Positions 30,026-38,779 of a DNA stretch of 51,184 nucleotides are shown in pieces. Where the stretch lies: positions 1-51,184 of the forward strand of contig JADCGK010000223.1 of NCBI GenBank assembly GCA_020249045.1. Direction: 5' to 3'. Each line of letters opens with the position of its first letter. Positions within the stretch are counted from its first letter, which is position 1. A program made the translations under genes and the position numbers. This stretch comes from Azospirillum sp. GTDB lineage: Bacteria; Pseudomonadota; Alphaproteobacteria; CACIAM-22H2. The notes under the pieces are model-generated. The model had not been told where the DNA came from, searched no databases, and was given only the letters and a program-made list of their open reading frames with translations.

Positions 30026-31261
30026 GTGGACGTACCCGTCACCTTCGCGGGCAAGGTCGCGCGCTGCTACCTGCCCTTTGCCGCCGGGTATTTTCTCAGT
30101 TACGCCTTCCGCGTGGTGAACGGCGCGATCGCGCCCGACATGACGCGCGATCTCGCCCTCGATCCCGCCGCACTCGGCGCCGTGACGAGCGCCTATTTCG
30201 CCGCGTTCGCTGCCGCGCAGTTGCCGCTGGGCGTGGCGCTGGATCGCTGGGGACCGCGACGCGTCGAGGCATTCTTGCTTGTGTTCGCGGCCGTCGGCGC
30301 ACTGGTGTTCGCGACCGCCGAAGGTATCGCGCAACTGGCGGTCGGCCGCGGCCTGATCGGCTTCGGCGTCGCCGCCTGCCTGATCGCGGCGATCAAGGCC
30401 AACACGCTTTACTGGCCGATCGGCCGTCTGCCGCTGGCCAACGGTACGCTATTGGGGTTCGGCGGCTTGGGTGCCGCGTCGGCGACACTGCCCGTCGAAC
30501 TGGCGCTCGCCGCCTTCGGATGGCGCTCCGTGCTCGGCACGATGGCCGCGCTGACGTTGCTTATCGCGGCGACGATCTGGATGGCCGCACCGCGCGCGCG
30601 ACCGATTTCGACCACCGGCGAGGGGCTGGCCCAGCAGGCGCGCGGCATGGCGCGCGTACTGGTCCATCGCGATTTCTGGCGTGTGGCGCCGCTGACGGCG
30701 GTCACACACGCGGTCTACCTCGCCTACCAATCGCTGTGGGCGGGACCATGGATGCGCGACGTCGCGGGCCTCGATCGTTTGGCGGTGGCCGAGGGGCTTT
30801 TCCTCGTCACAGCGACGATGGCGGTTGGCTATCCGATCTTCGGCGTCATCGCCGACCGCTTGGCCGCGCGCGGGATCTCGACCAGGCGCGCTTTCGCGGC
30901 GTTTGCGGCCTTGTTCCTTGCCGCGCAGGTTTCGATCGCGCTCGGCGTTCCGGTCTCCGCGCATTGGCTCTGGGCGGGGTTCGGCTTCGCAGGGTGCGGC
31001 TGTATCCTGGGCTATGCGGTGGCGACGCAAAGTTTCCCCCCCGGCCTCGCCGGACGGGTCAACGCAGCCGTGAACGTCCTCACCTTCGCCCTCGCTTTCG
31101 TCACCCAATGGGGCATCGGCTGGGCGCTGGCGGGTTTCGGCGCCGCCCAGGATGTGGGCCATTCGCGCGTGCTGTTCGCGCTGCTGGCGGCGCAGATCCT
31201 ATGCTGGATCTGGTTGGTGCTGCCGCGCGGCCGCCGACCGGGACTTGCGCCGGGCGGCTAA
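30026..31261 (+). CDS. MFS transporter
   Basis: GTG start 1 nt after previous stop; YFLSYAFRVVNGAIAPDMTRDLALDPAALGAVTSAYFAAFAAAQLPLGVALDRWGPRRVEAF. Confidence 0.88.
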   Translation: MDVPVTFAGKVARCYLPFAAGYFLSYAFRVVNGAIAPDMTRDLALDPAALGAVTSAYFAAFAAAQLPLGVALDRWGPRRVEAFLLVFAAVGALVFATAEGIAQLAVGRGLIGFGVAACLIAAIKANTLYWPIGRLPLANGTLLGFGGLGAASATLPVELALAAFGWRSVLGTMAALTLLIAATIWMAAPRARPISTTGEGLAQQARGMARVLVHRDFWRVAPLTAVTHAVYLAYQSLWAGPWMRDVAGLDRLAVAEGLFLVTATMAVGYPIFGVIADRLAARGISTRRAFAAFAALFLAAQVSIALGVPVSAHWLWAGFGFAGCGCILGYAVATQSFPPGLAGRVNAAVNVLTFALAFVTQWGIGWALAGFGAAQDVGHSRVLFALLAAQILCWIWLVLPRGRRPGLAPGG

Positions 31262-31304
31262 ATCGCGTCAATACTAGTGCTTCCAGCATCCGGATCGTCT
31301 CGAC

Positions 31305-31523
31305 ATGCTCAAAAAGCAGAAATTCGAATTCGCCATCTTCAACGAGGTCGTTCGCCAAGCGGTCAAGCGCGGCGAGCACCACAAGTTCTTCAAGGACGAG
31401 TGGCAGAACCAGCATTTCATCGAAGTCGAGGCCTACACGGAAAAGGACGCGACCGCCCGGATCCGCTCGCGCTACCCCGAGGATCAAGGCTTCGTGATCT
31501 TGGCGTGCAAACAAATTCCATGA
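31305..31523 (+). CDS. Small (72 aa) uncharacterised protein
   Basis: MLKKQKFEFAIFNEVVRQAVKRGEHHKFFKDEWQNQHFIEVEAYTEKDATARIRSRYPEDQGFVILACKQIP; ATGA overlap with next gene. Confidence 0.7.
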   Translation: MLKKQKFEFAIFNEVVRQAVKRGEHHKFFKDEWQNQHFIEVEAYTEKDATARIRSRYPEDQGFVILACKQIP

Positions 31524-32677
31524 AGCGCGCCGCGGCGGCGCTGATCGCGGCGTTGCTGCTCGTCGCGTCCGCCGCCGCGCAGGAAGCGCCCTCGCCCCTC
31601 GACGATCCCGCCGGTTTCTGGTTGGTCGCCGAACGCGGCCCCCAGGTCAACGAAACCCTCGCCAGCATCCCGATTTTCGGCGCCAATCTTCGTCCGCGCG
31701 TGGGCAACCCGCGCGCTGTGTGGGACATCCGCCGCGAAGACGGCGGCTTCACGATCGAAATCCGGCCCCGCGGCTTGACCTTCAAGCCCGCGCGCTACGC
31801 CGGCGGCGCGTTCGCGGGCGAAGCGCCCGATCCCGACAATCCGCAAGCCCGGGTGCGGTTGGACGCCCGCATCGCCGACGGTCGGCTGACGGGCAAATTG
31901 ATCTACGCCGATTTCGAACTGACGCTCGACGGCCGGCCGCCCGAATCTGTCGAGGCGCTCCGCCAGGCCTATGCGATGACCCGCGCGCGGCTCGACGAAT
32001 TCGAAGGGCCTTACGCGCTGCCCGAGATCGAACGTTTGCGCGCCGAGAATCTGGTCCTGATCGACCGCATCCGTCGCGTCGAGGGCGAGTTGCGCGCGCG
32101 CGGCGGCGGCAATGCGGCCCGCGCGCCCGCGCCGTTGGCGGGAGGGGCTGCCATCGCCACGCGCGGATTGGTCGCCGACGCGGTCGCCCAACGCACCACG
32201 GAACTGCGCAATGGGCCCGATGCGGTGGCCGAGACGATCCAGGCCCTGCCCGCCGGCGCACCGTTGATCCGCTTGGCGGATGCGGGGCGACCTGGTTGGG
32301 CGCTTGTCGCCACCGCCGAGGGCGCCATCGGTTACGTTGCCACGGCGGCGATCGGCGCGCGGCCGACACCCGCCGCAGCGGTCGTACGGAGCGCGCGGGA
32401 GATCCAAGTTGCCTTCCCCGCCTGGGACCCCGGCCGGACCGGCCGCCGGATGACCGTGGCCGATCCCGGTTTCGTTAGTTTGGTCGGGCGGGTCCGTGCG
32501 GATGCGCCGCTGACCGCTTTGCGCATCGCCGACGCCCAGGTCGTCTTTAACGCGGATGGCAGTTTCACCGCCGTCGTCGAAGTGCCGCGCGAGGGCCGCC
32601 GCGTTCGTATCGATGCAAGTTTCACCCAGGGCCCCGGAACAGCGCTCGAATTCGACGTGGCCGTCTCTTCAAGATAA
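31520..32677 (+). CDS. Secreted protein with SH3-like region
   Basis: Signal peptide MKRAAAALIAALLLVASAAAQ; RNGPDAVAETIQALPAGAPLIRLADAGRPGWALVATAEGAIGYVATAAI is bacterial SH3-like. Confidence 0.8.
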   Translation: MKRAAAALIAALLLVASAAAQEAPSPLDDPAGFWLVAERGPQVNETLASIPIFGANLRPRVGNPRAVWDIRREDGGFTIEIRPRGLTFKPARYAGGAFAGEAPDPDNPQARVRLDARIADGRLTGKLIYADFELTLDGRPPESVEALRQAYAMTRARLDEFEGPYALPEIERLRAENLVLIDRIRRVEGELRARGGGNAARAPAPLAGGAAIATRGLVADAVAQRTTELRNGPDAVAETIQALPAGAPLIRLADAGRPGWALVATAEGAIGYVATAAIGARPTPAAAVVRSAREIQVAFPAWDPGRTGRRMTVADPGFVSLVGRVRADAPLTALRIADAQVVFNADGSFTAVVEVPREGRRVRIDASFTQGPGTALEFDVAVSSR

Positions 32678-32739
32678 TTAAAACAAAGTCTTAGCACCCA
32701 TTTTGCGCACATCGCGCGAAGTTATGATAGCATTCAGCT

Positions 32740-33015
32740 ATGCCGGTTCTCCCAATCCCGCCACCGCTTGCGGTCACGCAAAGCGTCGTCCATCACCCGC
32801 AACCGCAGCCTCAGACCCTGCCGCAAGCCAACGTCGCCGCGCAAACGACCGCGCGCGCGCAGACCGCCAAGGGGCTCAAACAAGGTTCGGCGTCGGGCGG
32901 GGCTTCAAACACCCGGAACGGCACCAACACGGCCGAGACGGTGGATTCCGACGCCAACGCCCTGGGGGCCAAATCACGCCGGCGCGGCGGACATAAGCTC
33001 GACGTCGAAATCTAA
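32740..33015 (+). CDS. Small low-complexity protein
   Basis: MPVLPIPPPLAVTQSVVHHPQPQPQTLPQANVAAQTTARAQTAKGLKQGSASGG...KSRRRGGHKLDVEI; AT-richer intergenic upstream. Confidence 0.5.
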   Translation: MPVLPIPPPLAVTQSVVHHPQPQPQTLPQANVAAQTTARAQTAKGLKQGSASGGASNTRNGTNTAETVDSDANALGAKSRRRGGHKLDVEI

Positions 33016-33416
33016 CCGCCGAACAACGCGCGTTCGACCCGTAAGGCCAATGCCTCCGGCGTCACCGGCTTGACGATGTAGCCGTTCGCCGCGAGTTCCT
33101 TGGCCCGGCGCACCAACTCGTCCGTCGCCGTTGCGGTCAGGAACACGACCGGCAAGCGCGCGAGATGTCGTTCGGGCAGTGCCCGCAAATCGGCCACGAA
33201 GCTCATGCCGTCGACAGGCTTCATGCCGATGTCGCAAACGATCAGATTGGGCGCGGGGTCGGCGGCCTTCACATGGGCGAGTGCAGCACCGCCGTCAGGT
33301 TCGCTGGCCACACGCGCGAAGCCGAGTTGTTCGAGCATGCGCGAAACCATCGCGCGGACGACGGGCGAGTCGTCCACGACCAGAACGCCCAGCTTGGCGT
33401 AGCGCGGGTCGTTCAT
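33012..33416 (-). CDS. Single-domain response regulator (REC)
   Basis: GVLVVDDSPVVRAMVSRMLEQLGF...NLIVCDIGMKPVDGMSFV...VVFLTATATDELVRRAKELAANGYIVKPVTPEAL. Confidence 0.93.
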   Translation of the reverse strand: MNDPRYAKLGVLVVDDSPVVRAMVSRMLEQLGFARVASEPDGGAALAHVKAADPAPNLIVCDIGMKPVDGMSFVADLRALPERHLARLPVVFLTATATDELVRRAKELAANGYIVKPVTPEALALRVERALFGG

Positions 33417-35773
33417 GTCTGGTCCCCGGCGGCCGCGTTCGGCGCTGCGAGCAACGTCGGTCGCGCTGCGGAGAGACGCGCCCGCAGCGCTTCGATCGCG
33501 GCGGGGTTGGAAACGCCAGCCCGCAATTCCGTGTCCGTCCGCGCCGCCGCATCGCCCAACGCGTAGGCCCCAACCGAGTGTGCCGCTCCCTTCAGCGCAT
33601 GCGCCACCTCGTGCGCCTCGACCAAATCGCCGCGCGTCAACGCCCCTTCGATCGCCGCGATCTGCCGCGCCGCATTGTCGAGGAAAAGATTGACGACTTC
33701 GGCCATATCCGCGCGCTGGGCGCCGTAGAGCCGCCGCAAGACTCCCGTGTCGACGTCGAGCGCGGGGCCGTCGCCGCCCGCATCGTCCTCGATCGGCATG
33801 TCGGCGGCCGTTCCCAAAGCGCGCGCCAACGCCCCGGCCAACGCCGACAACGTCGCGGGCTTGGCGACGAATTCGTCCATGCCCGCGGCAAGGCAACGCT
33901 CCGCCTCCCCCGTCATCGCAGCCGCCGACAGCGCGACGATGGGCGTCCGGCGGCCGGTCCCCTGCTCGGCTTCGCGGACCGCTTGGGTCAGTTCAAAACC
34001 ATCCATCGCCGGCATGTGGACGTCGGTTAGGATCGCGTCGAAGCCGCCCGCGCGCCACAAATCGAGCGCCTGCTTGCCGTCCGGCGCCGTCTCCGACGCG
34101 TACCCCAGGCGTTCGAGCTGGCGTTTAACGACCGCGCGGTTGGTCGCGTTGTCCTCCGCCACCAGAATGCGCGCGCCGGGCGCCGCGGCAGGCAGCGCGG
34201 CCAGCGCCGCGCTCGCGTCGCGCCGCGCCGGTCCGAATTCGTTGGCGAGGGCACGCAGCAACGATTCCCGCCGCACCGGCTTGAGCAAATAAGCGTCGAA
34301 TCCGCGGTCGAGCGCGCGCTTGCGGTGCCCAACCTCGTCATAAGCAGTGGCGAGCACCAAGCGCGTATCGTGCAGATCGGGCGTCCCGCGGATCGCTTCG
34401 CCGAGCACGACCCCGTCGACGTCGGGCAGGCGGAAATCGACCAGCGCCGCGTGATAGGGCGCGCCCGCGCGCGCCGCGCGCTCCATTTCGGCGAGCGCGG
34501 GCTTGCCCGCCGCTCGCGTTTCGACCTCGGCGCCCGCCGCACGCAAATACATCGCGAACGAATCCCGGATCGACCGGCTGTCGTCGACGACCATCACGCG
34601 TTTTCCGGTCAGATCCGGCAGCGGCGGCATCTCCCGGCCCGGCGCCAAAGCCGCGACGAAGGAGAAAACGGACCCTTTTCCCTCCTCGCTTTCCACGTCG
34701 ATGCGCCCGCCCATCAATTCGACGATGCGCGTCGAAATCGTCAATCCGAGGCCGGTCCCGCCGAAGCGCCGCGTGGTCGAACTGTCGGCCTGGCTGAAGG
34801 GCTGGAACAGCCGTGCGAGCGCCGCTTGCGACAGGCCGATCCCGGTGTCGCGCACCGATACGCGGATCGTGCCCGCCGGCGCACCGGCGACCGCCTCCGC
34901 GCCGACGAAAACCTCCCCTCGCTCGGTGAACTTGATCGCGTTGCCGACGAGATTGAACAACACCTGGCGCAACCGCACGGGGTCGCCCTTCAACCCGCGC
35001 GATATCGCGGGATCGACGAAGGTCGACAGCGCCAAACCCTTGCGCCGGGCTTGGGGCGCCAACGTTTCGGCCACGCCCTCGACGATCGAGACCAGCGAGA
35101 GGTCGACGCTTTCAAGATCGAGCTTGCCGGCCTCGATCTTCGAAAAATCGAGGATGTCGTCGATGATCTTGAGCAGCGAGGAAGCGCTGTCGCGGACGAC
35201 GTCGATCATGGAGCGCTGTTCGCCGTCGAGTTCGGTGTGCTGGAGGAGTTCGAGCATAGCCAGCACGCCGTTCATCGGCGTGCGGATTTCGTGGCTCATC
35301 GCGGCGAGGAAGCGGGACTTCGCCTCGTTCGCCGCCTCCGCGCGCTGGCCCATCAGCATCAGGTCGCGCTCGGCGTGCTTGCGTTCGGTGATGTCGACGT
35401 AGGTCGAAACGAACCCGCCTTCGGGCATCGGGTTGGAATGCACCTCCAACGTACGGCCGTCGGGCCTCGGCACCTCGAAGGACGTCGCGGGCAGGCCCGC
35501 GCGCCAGCTGCGGAAGGCCGCCTGAACGTCGAGCGCCCCCCGAGCCACCATGAACCGCGTCAGCTCGCGCTTGGGGTCTGCGGCCTCCGACACTTCCTTG
35601 GGGACCGCGTACAGTTCGAGGAAGCGGCGGTTATAGGCGACGATGTTGAAACCGGCATCGGAAACGACGACGCCTTCGTCCATATTGTCCAAGACAGCGC
35701 GCAGCAAGGCGCGTTCGCGCGCGAGCTCGTTGCGCAACCGGGCGATTTCGATTTCGGGATCGACGGCGTCCAT
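33413..35773 (-). CDS. Hybrid sensor histidine kinase (PAS-HisKA-HATPase-REC-REC-Hpt)
   Basis: H-box AMSHEIRTPMNGVLAMLELL, N-box FNLVGNAIKFTERGEV, G-box GGTGLGL, two REC domains (VDFRLPDVDG; LTDVHMPAMDG) and Hpt EVAHALKGAAHSVGA. Confidence 0.95.
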   Translation of the reverse strand: MDAVDPEIEIARLRNELARERALLRAVLDNMDEGVVVSDAGFNIVAYNRRFLELYAVPKEVSEAADPKRELTRFMVARGALDVQAAFRSWRAGLPATSFEVPRPDGRTLEVHSNPMPEGGFVSTYVDITERKHAERDLMLMGQRAEAANEAKSRFLAAMSHEIRTPMNGVLAMLELLQHTELDGEQRSMIDVVRDSASSLLKIIDDILDFSKIEAGKLDLESVDLSLVSIVEGVAETLAPQARRKGLALSTFVDPAISRGLKGDPVRLRQVLFNLVGNAIKFTERGEVFVGAEAVAGAPAGTIRVSVRDTGIGLSQAALARLFQPFSQADSSTTRRFGGTGLGLTISTRIVELMGGRIDVESEEGKGSVFSFVAALAPGREMPPLPDLTGKRVMVVDDSRSIRDSFAMYLRAAGAEVETRAAGKPALAEMERAARAGAPYHAALVDFRLPDVDGVVLGEAIRGTPDLHDTRLVLATAYDEVGHRKRALDRGFDAYLLKPVRRESLLRALANEFGPARRDASAALAALPAAAPGARILVAEDNATNRAVVKRQLERLGYASETAPDGKQALDLWRAGGFDAILTDVHMPAMDGFELTQAVREAEQGTGRRTPIVALSAAAMTGEAERCLAAGMDEFVAKPATLSALAGALARALGTAADMPIEDDAGGDGPALDVDTGVLRRLYGAQRADMAEVVNLFLDNAARQIAAIEGALTRGDLVEAHEVAHALKGAAHSVGAYALGDAAARTDTELRAGVSNPAAIEALRARLSAARPTLLAAPNAAAGDQT

Positions 35774-36243
35774 CAGCGCCGCTGCGGCGGTGGCACCGTC
35801 GGGTTCTTGCAGTCCCCGACCGAACCTTCCCCGCACATTTTGCCGTCGGGCATCAGGGCGCGGCTGACGTCCGTATCGGATTTCAGGTCCTGGAAGCGCA
35901 GTCCGGCACCGGTCAGGTTGGTTCCGATCAACTTCGTTCCGAACAACGCCGCACCGCCCAGATTGGCGAAGCGCATATCCGCGCGCGAAAAATCCGCATT
36001 GCCCAAATCGGCGCCGGCCAAATTGGCGCCGTTCAGCCGCGCGCCGGTGAAATCGCCGCGCCGCAGATTGGCCCCACGAAGGTCGCGCCCTTCCAGATTG
36101 GCGCCTGCACAACGCGCCTCGGGCCCGATTCGGCAGTCGCCCGAGGCCGCGCCCGCCCCTTGCCCACGGGCGTCGGTCCCGCCGCCGATGCAAAGCACCA
36201 TCGCAGCGGCGACCGTCGCAACCTTCGCATTTCGCATCGCCAT
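35773..36243 (-). CDS. Exported pentapeptide-repeat protein
   Basis: Signal peptide then ANLEGRDLRGANLRRGDFTGARLNGANLAGADLGNADFSRADMRFANLGGAALFGTKLIGTNL. Confidence 0.88.
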   Translation of the reverse strand: MAMRNAKVATVAAAMVLCIGGGTDARGQGAGAASGDCRIGPEARCAGANLEGRDLRGANLRRGDFTGARLNGANLAGADLGNADFSRADMRFANLGGAALFGTKLIGTNLTGAGLRFQDLKSDTDVSRALMPDGKMCGEGSVGDCKNPTVPPPQRR

Positions 36244-36329
36244 TCCCGAAATCGACCGAACCGAGGCCGTCAGTTTCCCGGTTTTGCGGGAAAGGTCAAT
36301 GCGCTCGCAGCCGCCCATTCGTCCTTCTG

Positions 36330-36359
36330 TTGACCGACTCGACGGCGAAACTTCATACA
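36330..36359 (+). promoter_or_regulatory. Candidate promoter for the 78-aa ORF
   Basis: TTGACC-N18-CATACA, 25 bp upstream of ATG 36385. Confidence 0.35.
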
Positions 36360-36384
36360 GTTGACGAGGGTCGGGACAACCTTA

Positions 36385-36621
36385 ATGCAGAACGATATCG
36401 TGATGCGTGCGATGGCGGCCGTGCTCGGGCCGAATGACTCGGTCGTCAAGGACGTCGAGAAAGCCATACGCACCGACGACGGCATGGATTGGCTGATCGC
36501 CAAGGCCGGGTTCGACGGTCTGCCGCGGGATGTCCGCATGGAAATCGCGGATATGGCGCGCTGGATGGCAGAGGAATCCAAACGCGGTCAGGATTTGCCC
36601 TCCCATCGGCGACGTACCTGA
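36385..36621 (+). CDS. Small (78 aa) uncharacterised protein
   Basis: MQNDIVMRAMAAVLGPNDSVVKDVEKAIRTDDGMDWLIAKAGFDGLPRDVRMEIADMARWMAEESKRGQDLPSHRRRT. Confidence 0.6.
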   Translation: MQNDIVMRAMAAVLGPNDSVVKDVEKAIRTDDGMDWLIAKAGFDGLPRDVRMEIADMARWMAEESKRGQDLPSHRRRT

Positions 36622-36682
36622 GGGTATCACGCGTTTTCGCATTTTGCGAATGCATGTGTAATCAATTTATCTGTCGGCGCGC

Positions 36683-38779
36683 TTGTGCGATGGCGTGGAA
36701 TTTGTCATTCCTCCCGCGTACTCGGATGCCCGCCTTACGATTGTAACCGGAACGACGACATTGGCCGACGGCTCGACGACACAAGCCCCGACGCGCATCG
36801 CCTTCGGACCCGAGCACGTCGTCGATTTCGCGCAGCCGTTGGCGGCTTTCGCGCGTCCCTACGCCAGCGCGTACGTGGCCTATCACGTCGAGTTCGGCGA
36901 CCTGCCGCTGATGGCCTTCGTCTGCGACGAATTGCCGGGGCCGCGGGTTGATTCCGCGCGGCGGGTCCGGACCATCGAACGCGCGGGCATGTTGCGCTTG
37001 CTCCATCACGGGCCGCTACAGCTCCCCGGGGCGCGCGATCGCTATGCCTTCGTTTACGAGCGCCCGCAGATGGGGCCGCCGCCACGGCAGTTATGGGGGC
37101 ATTACCCGATCCAAGTCCTGATCAAGAACTTCCTGCGCCCGGCCATCAGCGCGCTGCAAAGCCTCGCCGATGCGCACGAGGGACACGGATCGATCCGGCC
37201 AGGAAATCTGTTCGGTCAGGATAGCCGGTACTCCCTGCTGACGCTGGGGCCCTGCACGCTGTGCCCACCCGGTTACGACCAGCCGGCGGTCTTCGAACCC
37301 ATCGAACGAGCGATCGCCGACCCGATCTCCAAGGGCCCGGTCGCCCCGGCCGACGATATGTTCTCGCTCGGCGTCACGTTCTACTGCCTCGCCTCGGGCC
37401 GCATGCCCGGCGAGGGCATCGATCCCGAACTGTTCACGCGGCGGCGCCTGGAGTTCGGGTCGATCGCGAGCATGATCGACATGGGTGCCATGCCGATCGA
37501 GGTGAAGGACGCCGTCGAAGGTCTGCTCCAAGACGACGTCAAGCGCCGCTGGAACATCCAGACCCTGACCGAATGGTGCATGGGCCGGAAGCCGGAAGTC
37601 AAACTCGTCCGCAATTTCGGCAAACCCAGCCGGACGATCCGCATCGGTTCGGTCGTCTGCCATGGTCCGCGCGAGGCGGCGTTCGCCCTGCACGCCAACC
37701 AGGCCGACGGCATCGCGATCGTCCGTTCGGGCGAACTCGACAAATGGCTCGTCGAACTCGACCCCAAGCGTGCCGCGGCGACCGCCGGCAAGGACCTCGC
37801 GCAAGCCGCGGTCGCGATTTCCCAGGGCGACGTTCCGTCGCCGGCGAAAGAGGACGAACACATCGCGCTGTCCAAGGCGATCTTGCGCTGCGATCCCGCC
37901 GGACCGATCCGCTACAAATCGCTGTCGTTCTACCCCTCGGGCGCGGGCGCGTTGCTGCGCCAGATCGCCAACGAACCGCGCCGACGCGAGGAGTTCGCCG
38001 AGGTGTTGCGCGGCAAGCTCGTCGCCAATTGGATGCGCACGGCGGGCGAGTTCGGGCTTGTCGACATGGCGGCCAAGCGGTTGGAGGAGATCGAGCGCAG
38101 CTACGAACGGTCGGGCGACAATCTCGAGGCCGCGCTCTACAAGCTCAATCCCGACGCGCCGTGCCTGTCGCCGTTGGTCGACGGCAAATGGACGCTCTCG
38201 CATTTGGAACTGGTCAAGCCGATCGAAACGGCATGCGAGGATCCGGATCGGCCGCGCCTCGATCGCCACATCGTCGGCTTCCTCGGCGCGAAGGCCGAGA
38301 TCCCGGACGACGTCTTGGCCCCTTGGTACGATCTGGCCAAGACCGACGTGCGCAGCGCGCCGAAGGTCCTGCAGGTATCCAACCGCTTGCAGATCGAAGC
38401 AGGCGCCGAGGCCTTGCCCAAGCTCGCGCGCATCTGTCTGCGCAACGCCGAGGCGTTGATCGAGGAGATCAACCATCCCAAGACGCGGGAAATGCTTCGC
38501 GCCAAGGCGCTCGATCACGCGAAGTCCGGGTCGATCACCCAGATGTTCGACGTCGTGATGGACGAGGATGTGATCGCCAAGGACAAGCGGGAATTCGCCG
38601 AGGCGAAGAAGGAGTACGAATCGATCGGCATCGCGCTCGCCAACCGCGACGGGTTGCTGATCCTCGCGCGGTTGATGGGTCGCGAACGCGGTGCGGTGAT
38701 CGCCTACGTCGCGCTCAGTCTCGCGAGTTCGGTGGGATTCCTCGGGATGCTGTTCACCATGCTGGGTTTCGGACGATGA
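36683..38779 (+). CDS. Kinase-fold (probable pseudokinase) protein with C-terminal TM segment, paralog B
   Basis: VLIKNFLRPAISALQSLADAHEGHGSIRPGNLFGQDSRYSLLTLGPCTLCPPGYDQPAVFEPIERAIADPISKGPVAPADDMFSLGVTFYCLASGRMPGEG...VIAYVALSLASSVGFLGMLFTMLGFGR. Collinear with 16288-18348. Start uncertain (TTG 36683/GTG 36695). Confidence 0.85.
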   Translation: MCDGVEFVIPPAYSDARLTIVTGTTTLADGSTTQAPTRIAFGPEHVVDFAQPLAAFARPYASAYVAYHVEFGDLPLMAFVCDELPGPRVDSARRVRTIERAGMLRLLHHGPLQLPGARDRYAFVYERPQMGPPPRQLWGHYPIQVLIKNFLRPAISALQSLADAHEGHGSIRPGNLFGQDSRYSLLTLGPCTLCPPGYDQPAVFEPIERAIADPISKGPVAPADDMFSLGVTFYCLASGRMPGEGIDPELFTRRRLEFGSIASMIDMGAMPIEVKDAVEGLLQDDVKRRWNIQTLTEWCMGRKPEVKLVRNFGKPSRTIRIGSVVCHGPREAAFALHANQADGIAIVRSGELDKWLVELDPKRAAATAGKDLAQAAVAISQGDVPSPAKEDEHIALSKAILRCDPAGPIRYKSLSFYPSGAGALLRQIANEPRRREEFAEVLRGKLVANWMRTAGEFGLVDMAAKRLEEIERSYERSGDNLEAALYKLNPDAPCLSPLVDGKWTLSHLELVKPIETACEDPDRPRLDRHIVGFLGAKAEIPDDVLAPWYDLAKTDVRSAPKVLQVSNRLQIEAGAEALPKLARICLRNAEALIEEINHPKTREMLRAKALDHAKSGSITQMFDVVMDEDVIAKDKREFAEAKKEYESIGIALANRDGLLILARLMGRERGAVIAYVALSLASSVGFLGMLFTMLGFGR

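Noticed and set aside
34325-36364. 679-aa plus-strand ORF over the hybrid histidine kinase
   Set aside because: Crosses two minus-strand genes with canonical motifs; antisense artefact.
37091-38518. 475-aa minus-strand ORF opposite kinase-fold paralog B
   Set aside because: Shadow ORF for the same reason. The similarity between the two shadow ORFs is a by-product of the sense-strand paralogy.
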